Of a stretch of DNA of 64,000 bases, positions 21,945 to 32,265 are shown piece after piece. The notes beneath the pieces were generated by a model, which was given only the letters and a program-made list of their open reading frames with translations, did no database searches and was not told where the DNA came from. Source of the DNA: Asterella californica (Eukaryota > Streptophyta > Marchantiopsida > Marchantiales > Aytoniaceae); assembly GCA_036924285.1 (NCBI GenBank), contig JAYKYS010000006.1, forward strand, positions 30,168,001-30,232,000. Reading direction: 5' to 3'. The translations under genes were made by a program, and so were the position numbers. How positions within the stretch are numbered: the stretch's first letter is position 1; each line of letters opens with the position of its first letter.

Positions 21945-23451
21945 CTATGAGGCGAGGCTGGGCCTGGACCGTGGGAAGCGGATCTTGCTCATGTTGCGGT
22001 TGAATAGTGAGGTGCTAGTCCGCTGGTTAGATTGCGGTCTAGCTCGCAAGCGCGGTCCTGATCTCTGGCTAGGTGGTAGTGTGTGGAGTACTGAAGTCCT
22101 ACCAGTTGTAGCTACAAGTGCGGTTTGGTCAACGACCAAAATTGAATTCTCGAGCATGTAGATATCGTCGACAGTGGGACAGGGAGCTAGCACTTGTCCA
22201 AATATGTCTTCTAGGTGACAGAGTCCGTTGTCAATTAAGCACCAGCCGCCATTGGCATCAAATTGCCGAGCTGAGAATAAATTCTTCTGCAAGGCGGGCA
22301 CGTGAAAAACGTCACGTATGTACACATGCTCGTCGTTGAGCAGGCGCACTTTCATCATGCCGGAACCAGCAACGTGGATGGTGGTGTTGTCACCGAGTAG
22401 AATCGCATCATTCTCGGTGTTCTCAGTAGAGACGGATGAGTATTCGACGAATTATTGTCGATTATGCGTATGTGGTGTGTGGCACCCGTGTCCACATACC
22501 AATTAGGATCAGCTGTCTGTACGATTGCAGACGAACATTGTGCCACCAGAACTCGACGAGTGTTGCCGTTGTTGTTCTGAGAACGACGATTCTTGTTCTT
22601 GTTCTTGTTCTGATTGCCAGCATTCGAGTTTTCGTTGCTGCTGCTGGGTTTGTCCGGACACTCAGCGATGCGGTGCCCGGGCTTGTTGCACTGAAAACAT
22701 TTCTCGTTAAGATCTGGCGGTCTCTTCGGTGGCTGGTTGCCGCCTTGTCGGTTGTCACCATTGTTGCACCGGTTGTTGCCATTGCGTCCTCCTTGCCGAC
22801 GTCCTACAAACAAGGCAGTGGATGGTTCCATCGATAACTTGCGCTCGATCGTTTCCTCCTGGATGAGGAAGGTGATGAGGTCTTGTAGCGAGAGATTTGG
22901 GTTCGTTCTCCTCGCCTGCAAGAATAGATGGTAGTTGTTGACAATGCTGTCCATCAACACCCATCAACTTGTTGGTGGGTGATTATCAATCCAGCTGAAG
23001 TCATCTGTTGGATGAGAGACTTGAAGTTGTTTACGTGTTAGGTGACCGTCTCGTTGGGTTTCATCTTTAAATCCCGCAACTTCTCTCTTAAGTGCATCTT
23101 GGTCATCATGTCTTGACCTGCAAAGTGTCTGATCAAGGTGGACCATGCATCGTTTGACGTGGTGCAGGACATTAGATGTCTTGCCACACTATTCTCGCAG
23201 CATTCGTTGATCGCTACGAGCGCGTTAACATCACGCTAATCCCAATCTGCAATGCTACCGGGTCCGATAGCAGAGGGAGGGATGGGTACCGCAGTACCTC
23301 CGGGTGTCGTGACACGTGATCTTTGCACGTTCCCTTCCATGAAATCAAGAACACCATGGACCCTGAGCCGCAAGGTTGTCTTGTGTTTCCAAAGCGTGAA
23401 ATATGTGCCGTCGAACTTGACCCAACCTTTGGTGTCAAAGGGGGCAGACAT
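21945..23451 (-). pseudogene. Copia Gag and protease
   Basis: A Gag start at 23451 (MSAPFDTKGWVKFDGTYFT, LWKHKTTLRLRVHGVLDFME) matches copia Gag N-termini. After frame breaks, the nucleocapsid zinc knuckle CFQCNKPGHRIAEC (CX2CX4HX4C) lies near 22700-22657. The aspartic protease active site NWYVDTGATHHI lies near 22500-22475. After another shift, MKVRLLNDEHVYIRDVFHVP and ALQKNLFSARQFDANGG form the rest of the protease and pre-integrase region. The order Gag, protease is intact, but at least three frame changes separate the blocks. Confidence 0.9.
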
Positions 23452-23623
23452 TCTGTATCAGATTGATCGCTGGAACGGTGAAATTCTATTAGCGAAGATA
23501 CAGAATCTGGGTGCGTGAAGCGTCCTTCTCGCAGCAGCTGAAGCGTCCTCCAACTGCTCTCACCTAAGGGCCGAAGGCCCACCTAGTGCCTATGCTATTG
23601 TGCTAGTGCATCAACAATGCAAA

Positions 23624-23635
23624 GCTCTGATACCA
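23624..23635 (-). promoter_or_regulatory. Primer-binding site, initiator-Met tRNA type
   Basis: The minus strand reads TGGTATCAGAGC directly after the 5' LTR, which is the standard plant PBS complementary to the 3' end of initiator methionine tRNA. Confidence 0.95.
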
Positions 23636-23895
23636 TGTTGGAAATGGACTGCTAGTAGAATAGGCTAAGGCAAAACTCTAAGTCACGACATAAGGAAATT
23701 ATGAGAGTGTGGGAGAGCTCCTCTAGAGAGTGTGGGCAGAACCAAGTAAATAGATACTCAATAATGTACAATGGCCTTGGGCCGGGATAATATACCTTGG
23801 GTCTTGGTCTTGGTGACCTTAAGAAGGGTCATCATCTAATAGCCTGAACTGGTTACTGCCTAAAGGAGTATTCACACTTGTACAGTATTCTAACA
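23636..23895 (-). repeat. 5' LTR of the copia element
   Basis: 260 bp, bounded by TGTTGG and TAACA, paired with 17283-17542. For a minus-strand element this is the 5' LTR. Confidence 0.95.
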
Positions 23896-24140
23896 GATAC
23901 TTGGATTGTTTCGAGAATAGACAGGCATTGACATTCAGTATTGTTGATGATACTTCATGTGAATATGGACAACAGTGCAACATAGATGCTCTACTGGAGA
24001 GAACGATCAAGCACATGTATTTTCTTCAGAGTGTTACTCAGCATGGTGGAAAATGGAAACAATTTGGAGACTTGAAGGTTTTGATTGTTGAACTCCATTT
24101 GAGTTACGTAGTTTTCTTTTTGCTTTTTGTATCTACTTGA
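23896..24140 (+). pseudogene. LHW-type bHLH gene, helix 2 part, downstream of copia
   Basis: The frame at 23901-24080 reads QQCNIDALLERTIKHMYF then LQSVTQHGGKWKQFG. This closely matches helix 2 of LHW-type bHLH proteins (the family pattern is CSIDALLERTIKHM ... LQSVTKHADKLK). The residues immediately before it (RQALTFSIVDDTSCEYG) do not resemble the usual basic region and helix 1. DNA-binding residues are therefore missing or diverged. The block begins five bases after the copia LTR, so it is the downstream half of the gene broken at 17282. Later exons were not identified before the antisense SNF2 fragment at 24308. Confidence 0.75.
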
Positions 24141-24307
24141 GTATTGATGTAACAGATGCTACTCTCTGAAGTAGTGTCTGCTAATGCATGTGATTGAAAC
24201 TTTAGTCAGCTATCTTTCGTTTGGAGTTTGCATGTTTGCACGTTCCCATGCTTTTTTGGTTTTTGAACCAGTGGCTACCAGTCTCCTAGCATAAGTCTTA
24301 ACAGATG

Positions 24308-24709
24308 TTAACACCTAAGCAAAAACACATGATCGTCTTTTTGCTGAGCACTCTGTCGTTCGAAGAGAGTGTAACAGGTCAACATCTCATTGAATGGCAA
24401 TTTTACTCCGGCTCTCTTCTGTGCTTGAAGATCCCATATCAAACTGGCCCTCTCATTACCATGAAAGAGCACAACATTGAACGAAGGGCACCACTTGTTT
24501 AGTTCGCGCTGCCAATTTTCCAAAAGAGAGGCCAGCGCAACTATCAAGTGAGGACCAGGGTCCTTATCCAACTGCTTCAGCAGCGCCAGAAACACGACAG
24601 CTTGAACAGTCTTTCCCAAACCCATCTCATCGGCGAGAATTGCTCTTCCAACCTTCTTCCGGTTTAAAAGCAACAAGAAATTCATGCCGACAAGCTGGTA
24701 AGGCTTCAA
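24308..24709 (-). pseudogene. SNF2 ATPase fragment, CHR19/ETL1 type
   Basis: The minus strand encodes [18 protein letters not shown], the Walker A motif [48 protein letters not shown] and [17 protein letters not shown]. This is the start of the helicase core of SNF2 chromatin remodellers. The wording is closest to the plant CHR19/ETL1 (SMARCAD1-like) group. The block stops before the DEAH box, and the second RecA lobe is not present in the neighbourhood. The remaining exons are lost or this is a captured fragment. It lies antisense to the end of the LHW fragment and upstream of the F-box fragment. A splice donor near 24330 is possible, but no downstream exon was seen. Confidence 0.75.
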
Positions 24710-25210
24710 TATCTGACCCTTGGTGGTGCTTACGCCACATACAGCGCATACGTCTGCCTGAGAGACAATTTTACTTGCAGACTTACGTCACAGCTTGCTG
24801 ATCTTCGTAGAGAATTACCTGGTTTTCGGCAGGGTTGCGAGCCATTCCGCAACTAACATCGGACAGAAACGATGAGAGTCAAATAAGTTTCAAAGGCTTC
24901 AATCCAGACGAGGACGAAGCACGAAAATGAAAAGCACCTGGCGGATTTAGATGTGCTTGCTGAGAGAAGCAAACTCCCAAAACGAACCGGCACAATCACA
25001 CACCCACGTATACTTCGAACTGCGCTCAGTGCTTCCTTACTTCTTCATCAAAGCTTCTGTTCAGAGTGATTCGATCTATACTCGACCTATAATACTACCA
25101 ATATATGATATGTCACGAGAACGGGGACTTCTTCAAATCATAGCTTCACCTTTAAGGCCTTACACATTCTGTTTCGCTCGGCTCGGCTCGTCATCTCCTT
25201 TCATGCGTAC

Positions 25211-25640
25211 ATGGCACATAGAAATCAGCCCCCTATACCAGTAGATCTTGATCCCTATGTATGGCGCTTGTTGTCTCGAGACATTTTCAAAAGAATTGTC
25301 GAGAGGCTAGCTTTCGAGGATATCATACGACTGCGTGGAGTCTGCAAGACATGGAACATAGTAGTGCTTTCCATGTGCTCCGGTCCTGTCAATGAAAGAC
25401 CCAAACAGATACTCCTATGCAGTCCCAAGGGGCGATCTCAATCTCAATCGCGACTTGAAAGACAACACTCGAGGTGAATGGTTTCCAACTTACCTGGATC
25501 GTCTTCTCGTGTCGACAGGAGGACTTTGTTTGGTCACGGCAGGCATTGGATTGCTGCTTCTGCACCAGAAATGCTTGGCGGTTGATAGTTTTCAATCCTA
25601 TAACCACGGCCTACAAACGCTTGGCTCCAAGTGAGTGATG
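25211..25640 (+). pseudogene. F-box protein gene fragment
   Basis: The frame from 25211 encodes VDLDPYVWRLLSRDIFKR, IVERLAFEDIIRLRGVCKTW, matching the F-box (LPxDIxxRIxxRLPxEDLxRLRxVCKxW), which binds SKP1 in SCF ubiquitin ligases. A frame change after about 25390 leads to RLLVSTGGLCLVTAGIG. A second change leads to AWRLIVFNPITTAYKRLAPS up to TGA at about 25637. The string VFNPITTAYKRLA is the NPxTxxxxxLP signature that follows the F-box in plant F-box/kelch proteins. Two frame changes make this a pseudogene unless introns are hidden. No kelch repeats follow. Confidence 0.75.
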
Positions 25641-26150
25641 CTTCTCCAATCTTCTTAGAACTTCTCCAATCTTCTTTTTTTCTCTTTTTTTGTCTCGTCT
25701 AGTCAACTTATCAAAGACAAGAATTATGGCTCGTAAACAAGAACGTACAGAGAAAAATAGCCTCAGCTTGGAATGTAGCACACGATCTCTTGTCTGACTC
25801 TAATGCAGTGATGTGAAATCTTTAGATTTACGATCGCTTCAAGCTCCATAGCATTTTAATTTATCAAGCGTAATTCACCCATAATCATAACATTACACTG
25901 CAGCTTGCTGACATGCACACACTCGAGAAAAAACAACTTCGGTTTGAAATGCACCACGATCGTTTGTCTAGCTCTAATGCAGTGTAGTCGAAGAATACGT
26001 GAGCTTTCAATAGTTCCTCGAGGATCCAATCATTTTTTAACGGACACATGTTATTGTCTCACGATGATATAAATCCAAAAATAGAGAAATGTTCATAATT
26101 TTTAAGATTTAAAAAAACTCAAAAACCTGTACTAAGCTATGCACAAACGC
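25640..26150. repeat. Spacer with two diverged direct repeats
   Basis: About 80 bp at 25730-25815 and 25915-25993 are related direct copies (both contain CTCTAATGCAGTG and CACGATC). No coding region was recognised. Confidence 0.5.
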
Positions 26151-29100
26151 ATAACAAAAAAGAAAAGAAACTAAAACTGCATTTTATCAATGTTATTGTA
26201 AAAACTCTTATATAACCAACTCTTTATAACAAACTAGCCAATCCCAAAATAGTCTTCCAAATATTCCAAATATGGCCACCAAATGTCCACTTCTGTCCAC
26301 TAAATATCCCACTTTCGTGTTGAATCGTAAATGGAGTCAATACAAATATAATCTTCTTATTGTATGTAATACTAATCTTATTTTATCTCTAATGGATTAG
26401 TTAATTAAATACTGTTAGACTCGTAGAGCGAGCTGACCTTCGTCCAAGTGCATCACCATGTATTCTATAGGGTGATGTTGTCTGCTGCCCTAACGCAGCC
26501 AGGTGACAATAACGAGCCCGAGTCTCCAAGCTTCAGCTGAATAGCTATACCGGTATAGTTGCAGTACAAGTCGGTCACCAGCACCTTAGACGTCAGTAAA
26601 ACTCGGTATTCATAAACTTCAGTTGAGTACCTCCTCCGATCTGCAGTGGTTTTGACACATGTGAAAGTACCTTTAAATTCTTTCTGGTTCACATCTTGGC
26701 TGCTAACTAAGTTGCGGCAAGTGTAAGAGGCTAAGTGGACTTAGGTTTACCACCGAATTCCCGATTGAGGACTCGAAAAGCACGCACTCCATCCACCAGA
26801 GCACTGCGGACTCCGGATCCAGCATCACCCGCGACCCCAGCTTCGAGCATCAAAGGCTCTCACGTTCAGGAAAGAAGCGCACAATTAGGTTAATATAAGG
26901 CGGAAGAAAGAAAGCAAACGAGCAAAGGAGGATTAACGCGGATGGAAAAGTCGGACGTTGCCGATATGAAGAGTTGATCAAAGCGCGCTCGCAGGAGATG
27001 CACTTCACGCTCGGGATCGTCGATGCCCACTGCAAGCAAACTGATATCGAACAAAATCACAATCCAACGGCAAACAACGAGGAAAGTACGACAACACCAG
27101 CACGGCTAGCGCGCGGCAGCAGCGGAATGCCCTGCAAGAAATGACTCCACTAAGGCAGTTCCTACGCAGAGCAGAGAACTTAGACGTCGCAGTCTGCCAC
27201 CTGGCAGACCACCGGCCAACTTGTTGTAATTCTTTTCCATCTCTATGGGTTTAGGCGTGGCCCCCTTTCATCACAAAAGAAAACAAGGGATCTTGTGCAG
27301 TTACGTAGCGTTTTCAACAAAGAGAAAATAATGGTACAACTTGATTCAGTAAATTCAGATGTTGGGGAAACGCACAGTGCATAGTTGGTAAGTTAGTACT
27401 GACGAACGTAGGGTGCACCTTATAACGCCGCCTTCAACGAGTGGATTCATTACGAGCCACTTCTCTTACACACTTACAACGAAAGACTTTGTAACGGCAT
27501 TTACTCTGGATTCAACCGTGTCACTGAGTTCACGCGTGAAATTTTTACGATGCATGTTCATGGATGTAAATAAGGAGAATGTAAATAAAGCTTGAGCGGG
27601 TGCCCACAAATGGTCGGTTTTGAGAACGAGAAAGATGCAGATCCGCATATCACCCATAGCCGGCCGATAAAGTCCCTGGTAGGTTAGGTTGCAGTTGGAC
27701 GTGGTGAACCTCGGAAGCTGTATCTATATCTCTTAAGAAGTAGTCGATCTATATATATGATGGTGGCGAGAATGTCCAAGAGGAAACGCTCGGAGGCGGA
27801 ATGCGAGCGAGAGTTGAAGCATCGGTTGCTAAACCGGTTCCCAGATCTGCAGTGAGAACTATGACTATGGAAAGAGGAGAAGATGAGAGGTAAGTGATCT
27901 ATAGAAGGTACATGCTGAAGCGATAAGACCTTGATGAAGATAAGATATATTCTTCTGGGTTGTCCAAATTCAAGAATCCCTGGTTCCCTCTTAGCCCATG
28001 CACTGAAAGCAGCAAAATGCTCTTCGGATACCTATTGCTTACAGGAGTTCGTGGTATCGAGCCTGTTTTGTTCCTCTCCTCTCAGATGATTCGTGTTGAA
28101 ACTAACTATAGGTTACTCCTTAATGCTCCATCTGACGTGAAACAGCTTTATGTCGTCTACGTGCATATACGCGAACTCTCGTTAAGTTTCGGATTTGTCA
28201 GCTGAATCGATAGATATTTGAAATAAAGTCTTGCTTTTGTGAATTCAAGATGCGGTAGTTAGCACACCTACGTTCTATCTTCCAAGAACCAAAGGTTTGA
28301 CAAGAACATACTAGCTAGTAAGTACGAGATTCTTTCTAAATGTACAGACGACATTTACTGACGATCAGCTGGTTAAGGTGTCTATTAACGCCCGCGATAG
28401 AGACTGCAACCTTGCATATTCTCCCCGTAAAAAGGCTTCATGCCAAATAAGCTTAAGCGAGTTATCTTCTTCTTGGAATTACAAAACTGAAAACCAACCT
28501 GGACGCATACGGTAAGTCTGCGCGTCTCTCTGCGAGTCTCTCTGCCAAAGCCATCCCGGAATATGGAAGAAAATTTCCACCATCTTAGAGAAGTTAGCAA
28601 TTCACTCGACTATCGAATATGCAGGTCTGCCACAATACTGTCTGGATTAGATAACAAGTACAATATGAAAACTAGCTACAAATTTTATCACCTCAAGCTC
28701 CGCGTGTGGTTGGCAACATCTTTATCCGGAAACATGTGAATCAGTATCCAAGAGGTGAAACTGATACATTTCTGTGAAACTAGAGGAGTCTTCCGTTGAT
28801 TTCCGATTGAAAACGGGAGTCAGTTGAGATCAGTTGGTATCACTGACTCGTTAGACAAATGGAATCGAGCATGAAATCGTCCTGAAACCCTCATTCTATC
28901 TTTCCGTTTAACAGATATATAGATTTTCTTTGAAATGCGGAAAGAGATTTCTTCCTATAGCCGAACGAAACATGCTACACGATAATAAGACGTTAGGAAT
29001 TGATTCAAACTGACCTCTTGAAATGCAGAGTTCCGATATGTATAACCGTTAGGCATAAGATGATGTTTCTGTTCATAGAGTATATGTATATATGGGTATC

Positions 29101-29710
29101 TCAAGTTGAGTTCAGGATTAGGATCCGATGAGGCCCGATGTTAACCGCCTGGATGCACTAGAATATCTTCAAATTCATTTGAAAACGAAGATCAATTTTC
29201 AGAACGTCTATCATTAGATTTCGTACACGTTGAACTAATTTCTAAACGGTTACAACGGATCGAGTATGATATGTACTCATAGTATATGTAGGTTCATTCA
29301 TGTATCAAACACTAACGCGTCTACGCAAATCATCAAGAGATCTAGAGACGACTAGCGATTGCGAAGAAAGTTGATAACATCTTACACATAGCTATTAGTA
29401 TTCAGTCGACACTCGCACATCTTACACACAGCATTCAGGCGACACAAACGAGATAACAGAAAATTTGCATCACGATACGACGAGGACTGGAGTACGGACG
29501 GTGACTTGTTGACACCAGTTTCCAAGCAGCAGCGGATAGCAGCAAACTCGATCACGGTTTATCGACAATAACAGCCAGCAGCAAGAGCAAGAGCAGGAGA
29601 AATCAGACGAGGTAGCAGTAACAGTAGGAGCAGGATCGAGATAGTAAGTTTACAGTCTAACTTCTGGACATTGTAAACAAGTAGTATCACAGTGTCCGCT
29701 CAACACAATC

Positions 29711-30406
29711 ATGGCATACAGATTGATAGTTTGGTTACTGAAAGCAGCGAAGGTCTGCATGACGAAGATCGAAGATAGTACCCCGATCAACAATGAAGAT
29801 GGTTTTGAGGTGGTTGGAGACTGGGTGCAAAAGGTTACCATATCTGCATTACAGAATCTCGTCCATGGAGGAGAAAAGTTTCTTCGATCGAAAGTGGATA
29901 AAAGTTCTGGATCTGACGAAAGCGGAGATAAAATGTCTGTTTCAAAACCAAGCACCAGCATCCAACATGTATCATCAACGAATAGTAGAGTAACGGAGGC
30001 TAACACAAGCAACGGATACTCTGGATCCGGAATACTTGTTTCAAATCCGAGGATTGCTTATCAAAGCAGATCGAAGCAATTGGCTCAGAGCGAGAAAAGA
30101 AAGAGAGAAGATTATTCTGAGGATAAGGATCCTGCACGGAGAATGCGAAATAGAGCATCTGTCAGTGATGCTGAACATAGAGATAGTCAAAGCAAACCAA
30201 AACAAGGATTAAGGAGAAAACGAGAGGAAGAAGACGAGACTGTCCAGGATTGTAGTCTCGCTCCATGGTTTGGCCCGTGGGTGAAAGAAACAGAAACACT
30301 ACATATGCATGTATTAGAAAACTTGTTTCTGAGGTACTGTGTAGGATACGATCTAGGTCAATCAAGATCAGTGAGATCTAGAATACACTACTACAGTAAC
30401 AGTTAG
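29711..30406 (+). CDS. 231-codon ORF of repeat A: predicted nuclear protein, function unknown
   Basis: The ORF starts with ATG in a good plant context (AATCATGG). It begins with a short hydrophobic helix (MAYRLIVWLLKAAKV). A conserved block follows (EVVGDWVQKVTISALQNLVH, then GGEKFLRSK), then a Ser-rich region. Two basic clusters (SEKRKRED, LRRKREEE) resemble nuclear localisation signals. The tail is CSLAPWFGPWVKET. No known domain was recognised. A3 carries the same frame with a 5-nt deletion. B2 has a diverged copy with a stop, C1 and C2 retain a short stretch, and A1 has lost it. Five related copies in one window mark it as the gene of a repeat family. An intron in the 3' part cannot be excluded. 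Confidence 0.5.
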   Translation: MAYRLIVWLLKAAKVCMTKIEDSTPINNEDGFEVVGDWVQKVTISALQNLVHGGEKFLRSKVDKSSGSDESGDKMSVSKPSTSIQHVSSTNSRVTEANTSNGYSGSGILVSNPRIAYQSRSKQLAQSEKRKREDYSEDKDPARRMRNRASVSDAEHRDSQSKPKQGLRRKREEEDETVQDCSLAPWFGPWVKETETLHMHVLENLFLRYCVGYDLGQSRSVRSRIHYYSNS

Positions 30407-31395
30407 TTACGTAGGCTAATCGGTGCCTCGATCCGATACAGAGGAAGCCTACATTATGACTCAGATGATCGAGGGTAAAGGAGATGAGAGACCATGGGAT
30501 CATCACCCTCCAGAAGAAAAAGCAGTTGAACGTTGATGTTTGATTATGAATCGAGGTAGCGCACATGCTTGAGCTGTTAAATTTATAGCTGTATATATAC
30601 ATGTGCTAGTTCATGCCATCAGTGTCTTGCTTATATATTCGAAGGTAGACATTCAGTGTACATGCAGACATTCAATAAATACATTTTGGGTTTTGTTTAC
30701 ATGTTTGTGTTATATATGTGTATCTATTGTAGCTCGTAGGGAGACTGTCCCGGGAGTGTGCAGGAGACACACCATTAGTATTGGAGCTGAACGAGGTGGA
30801 AAGATTTATGAGGCGAATGATCATGATATCATATATACAATTGCACATTCTCCTTGTGTGACATAACTATGACAAGGAGACATAACTATGAAGATCTATC
30901 AATAAGTTGAGTACCTGTCATTTCCCCGTAATGTACAACGCTCTAATTAATGTTGACCTAAAAGTGTAATGCGCCCACGAAAACCCGTGTCTACACCAGA
31001 CCTTTCACGTTTCAGATCTACTCGAGCACTCCCGTTCTTCCGATACCACGCTTCTAGATCTCCTTGTGGAACCCTTCATTCTTGTGGAGTTCACTTTATC
31101 CAACACTGCAACATGGAATTTTCCACTCCTCCTCCACGTAGACCAAACTTTCGAATCGTGTCCTCGCCCGAAATGTCGGCATCACCTGCACATACCAAAA
31201 ATCCTTAAATAGTGAGTTGAAATGAAGAAGCCCTTCCGCTGGTGAGATGCACGGCATGAGGAGTGCAACTCGAGGAATTAATACTCAATTTTTTATTTCT
31301 TCACCTGCTTTAGGTTGTAAACCACGTATTAGTTATAGTCGTTGAATGCTCCCTTCACTTTAATTTTCTGTCCCAAGACTTCCGTTTTCAGCAAT

Positions 31396-32085
31396 GGAAT
31401 GTCACGATTTGATGTTTCTGTCTCTTGGAGCACAACGCATACAATTGCAAGGAAGCCTAGACTGATACCTTATGGAACCAAGTATACAGTTTCCGTCCTG
31501 CCATGTTCCAGAATCCAGTGTGGTTTCTCCATGAAGGACAAGCCTAGACTGGGTGTTCAATCACACTTGGTCCATTGAGATCCAAACTTGCTATCTCAAC
31601 CAGAAGGTCTAAAATTTATCTGAGATAGAATTCAGAGCAAAATCCCTATGTATGGAAGTTCAACTTGGCGCATAAAATTTACTCTCGTGAAGGTAAGCAT
31701 AATGTGGAAACTCATGTGTCTTTCTACAATAGCACTTATGTACAAAGCTTAGTGTTGCTTCATCCTTTGTCGTTGCTGCTCTTAATTAAGTGTGGACCCC
31801 TTTTGGTGCACACAAAGCTTGGTGGATGTAGGTTGCGCAGTGGTTTGAGCAACACAGCAGTTTTCGACGAATTTTGGTGATTTTTCGTGTGTTAGGTTCG
31901 GGAGCTGCGTTCGAGAGAGAGCATATGTGACAGAAACTACATTGGATCAGGAACGTGGCAGGACGGAAACTGTATACTTGGTTCCGTAAGGTATCAGTTT
32001 TGGCTTCCTTGCAATTGTATGCATTGTGTTCCAAGAGACAGAAACCATCAAATCCTAAATTCCATACCTTTCGATGACTGAACAA
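31396..32085. repeat. Inverted-repeat segment at the A-B boundary, MITE-like
   Basis: Segments 31397-31545 and 31920-32060 are inverted copies of about 140 bp around roughly 375 bp. A1 has the same pair (1-120 and 470-620). A3 has only one arm (59780-59890) and lacks the middle. Its ends carry TTTGATGTTTCTGTCTCTTGG-type words. It has no coding capacity and may be a small non-autonomous DNA element. Confidence 0.6.
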
Positions 32086-32100
32086 GTAGATACTAGATAT

Positions 32101-32265
32101 CTACCCGTATCTACTTGAACTACTTGATCATTTTTTGACATCCGTTTCAAATTCTATGTCTTTCTGTAGAATGACTCGATACCTATCAGTATCTACTTGA
32201 ACTACTAGACGATTTTTCCACATCCGTTTCTAGTCTCTATTTTTACGTCCTTTTCTAGAGACTTC
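32101..32265. repeat. Two tandem repeats of about 80 bp in B1
   Basis: Units starting near 32104 and 32181 share GTATCTACTTGAACTACT and ACATCCGTTTC. An inverted copy lies in B2 at about 59580-59740. Confidence 0.7.

Larger units (their letters stand above)
17283..23895 (-). mobile_element. Complete Ty1/copia retrotransposon inserted in the LHW-like gene
   Basis: LTRs of 260 bp bound the element and begin TGTTGGAAAT and end TATTCTAACA. Flanks GATAT (17278-17282) and GATAC (23896-23900) are a one-mismatch target-site duplication. Read on the minus strand the order is PBS, Gag with zinc knuckle, protease, integrase, RT, RNase H and 3' LTR. This order, with integrase before RT, defines copia. 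Hand comparison of the two LTRs shows about 18 differences, so the insertion is not recent. Several frameshifts, a 20-bp triplication and a GC-rich insertion break the polyprotein. Confidence 0.95.
26150..32085 (-). repeat. Repeat A, copy A2 (most complete)
   Basis: This copy is the reverse of A1 and A3 and contains all segments seen in either. It carries the intact 231-codon ORF on the plus strand (29711-30406), the conserved 81-codon ORF (27960-28205) and the 31-codon micro-ORF (27760-27855). It passes directly into repeat B1. The same A-B junction appears inverted at about 59760-59890. No transposase, LTR or target duplication was found at its ends. Confidence 0.85.
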
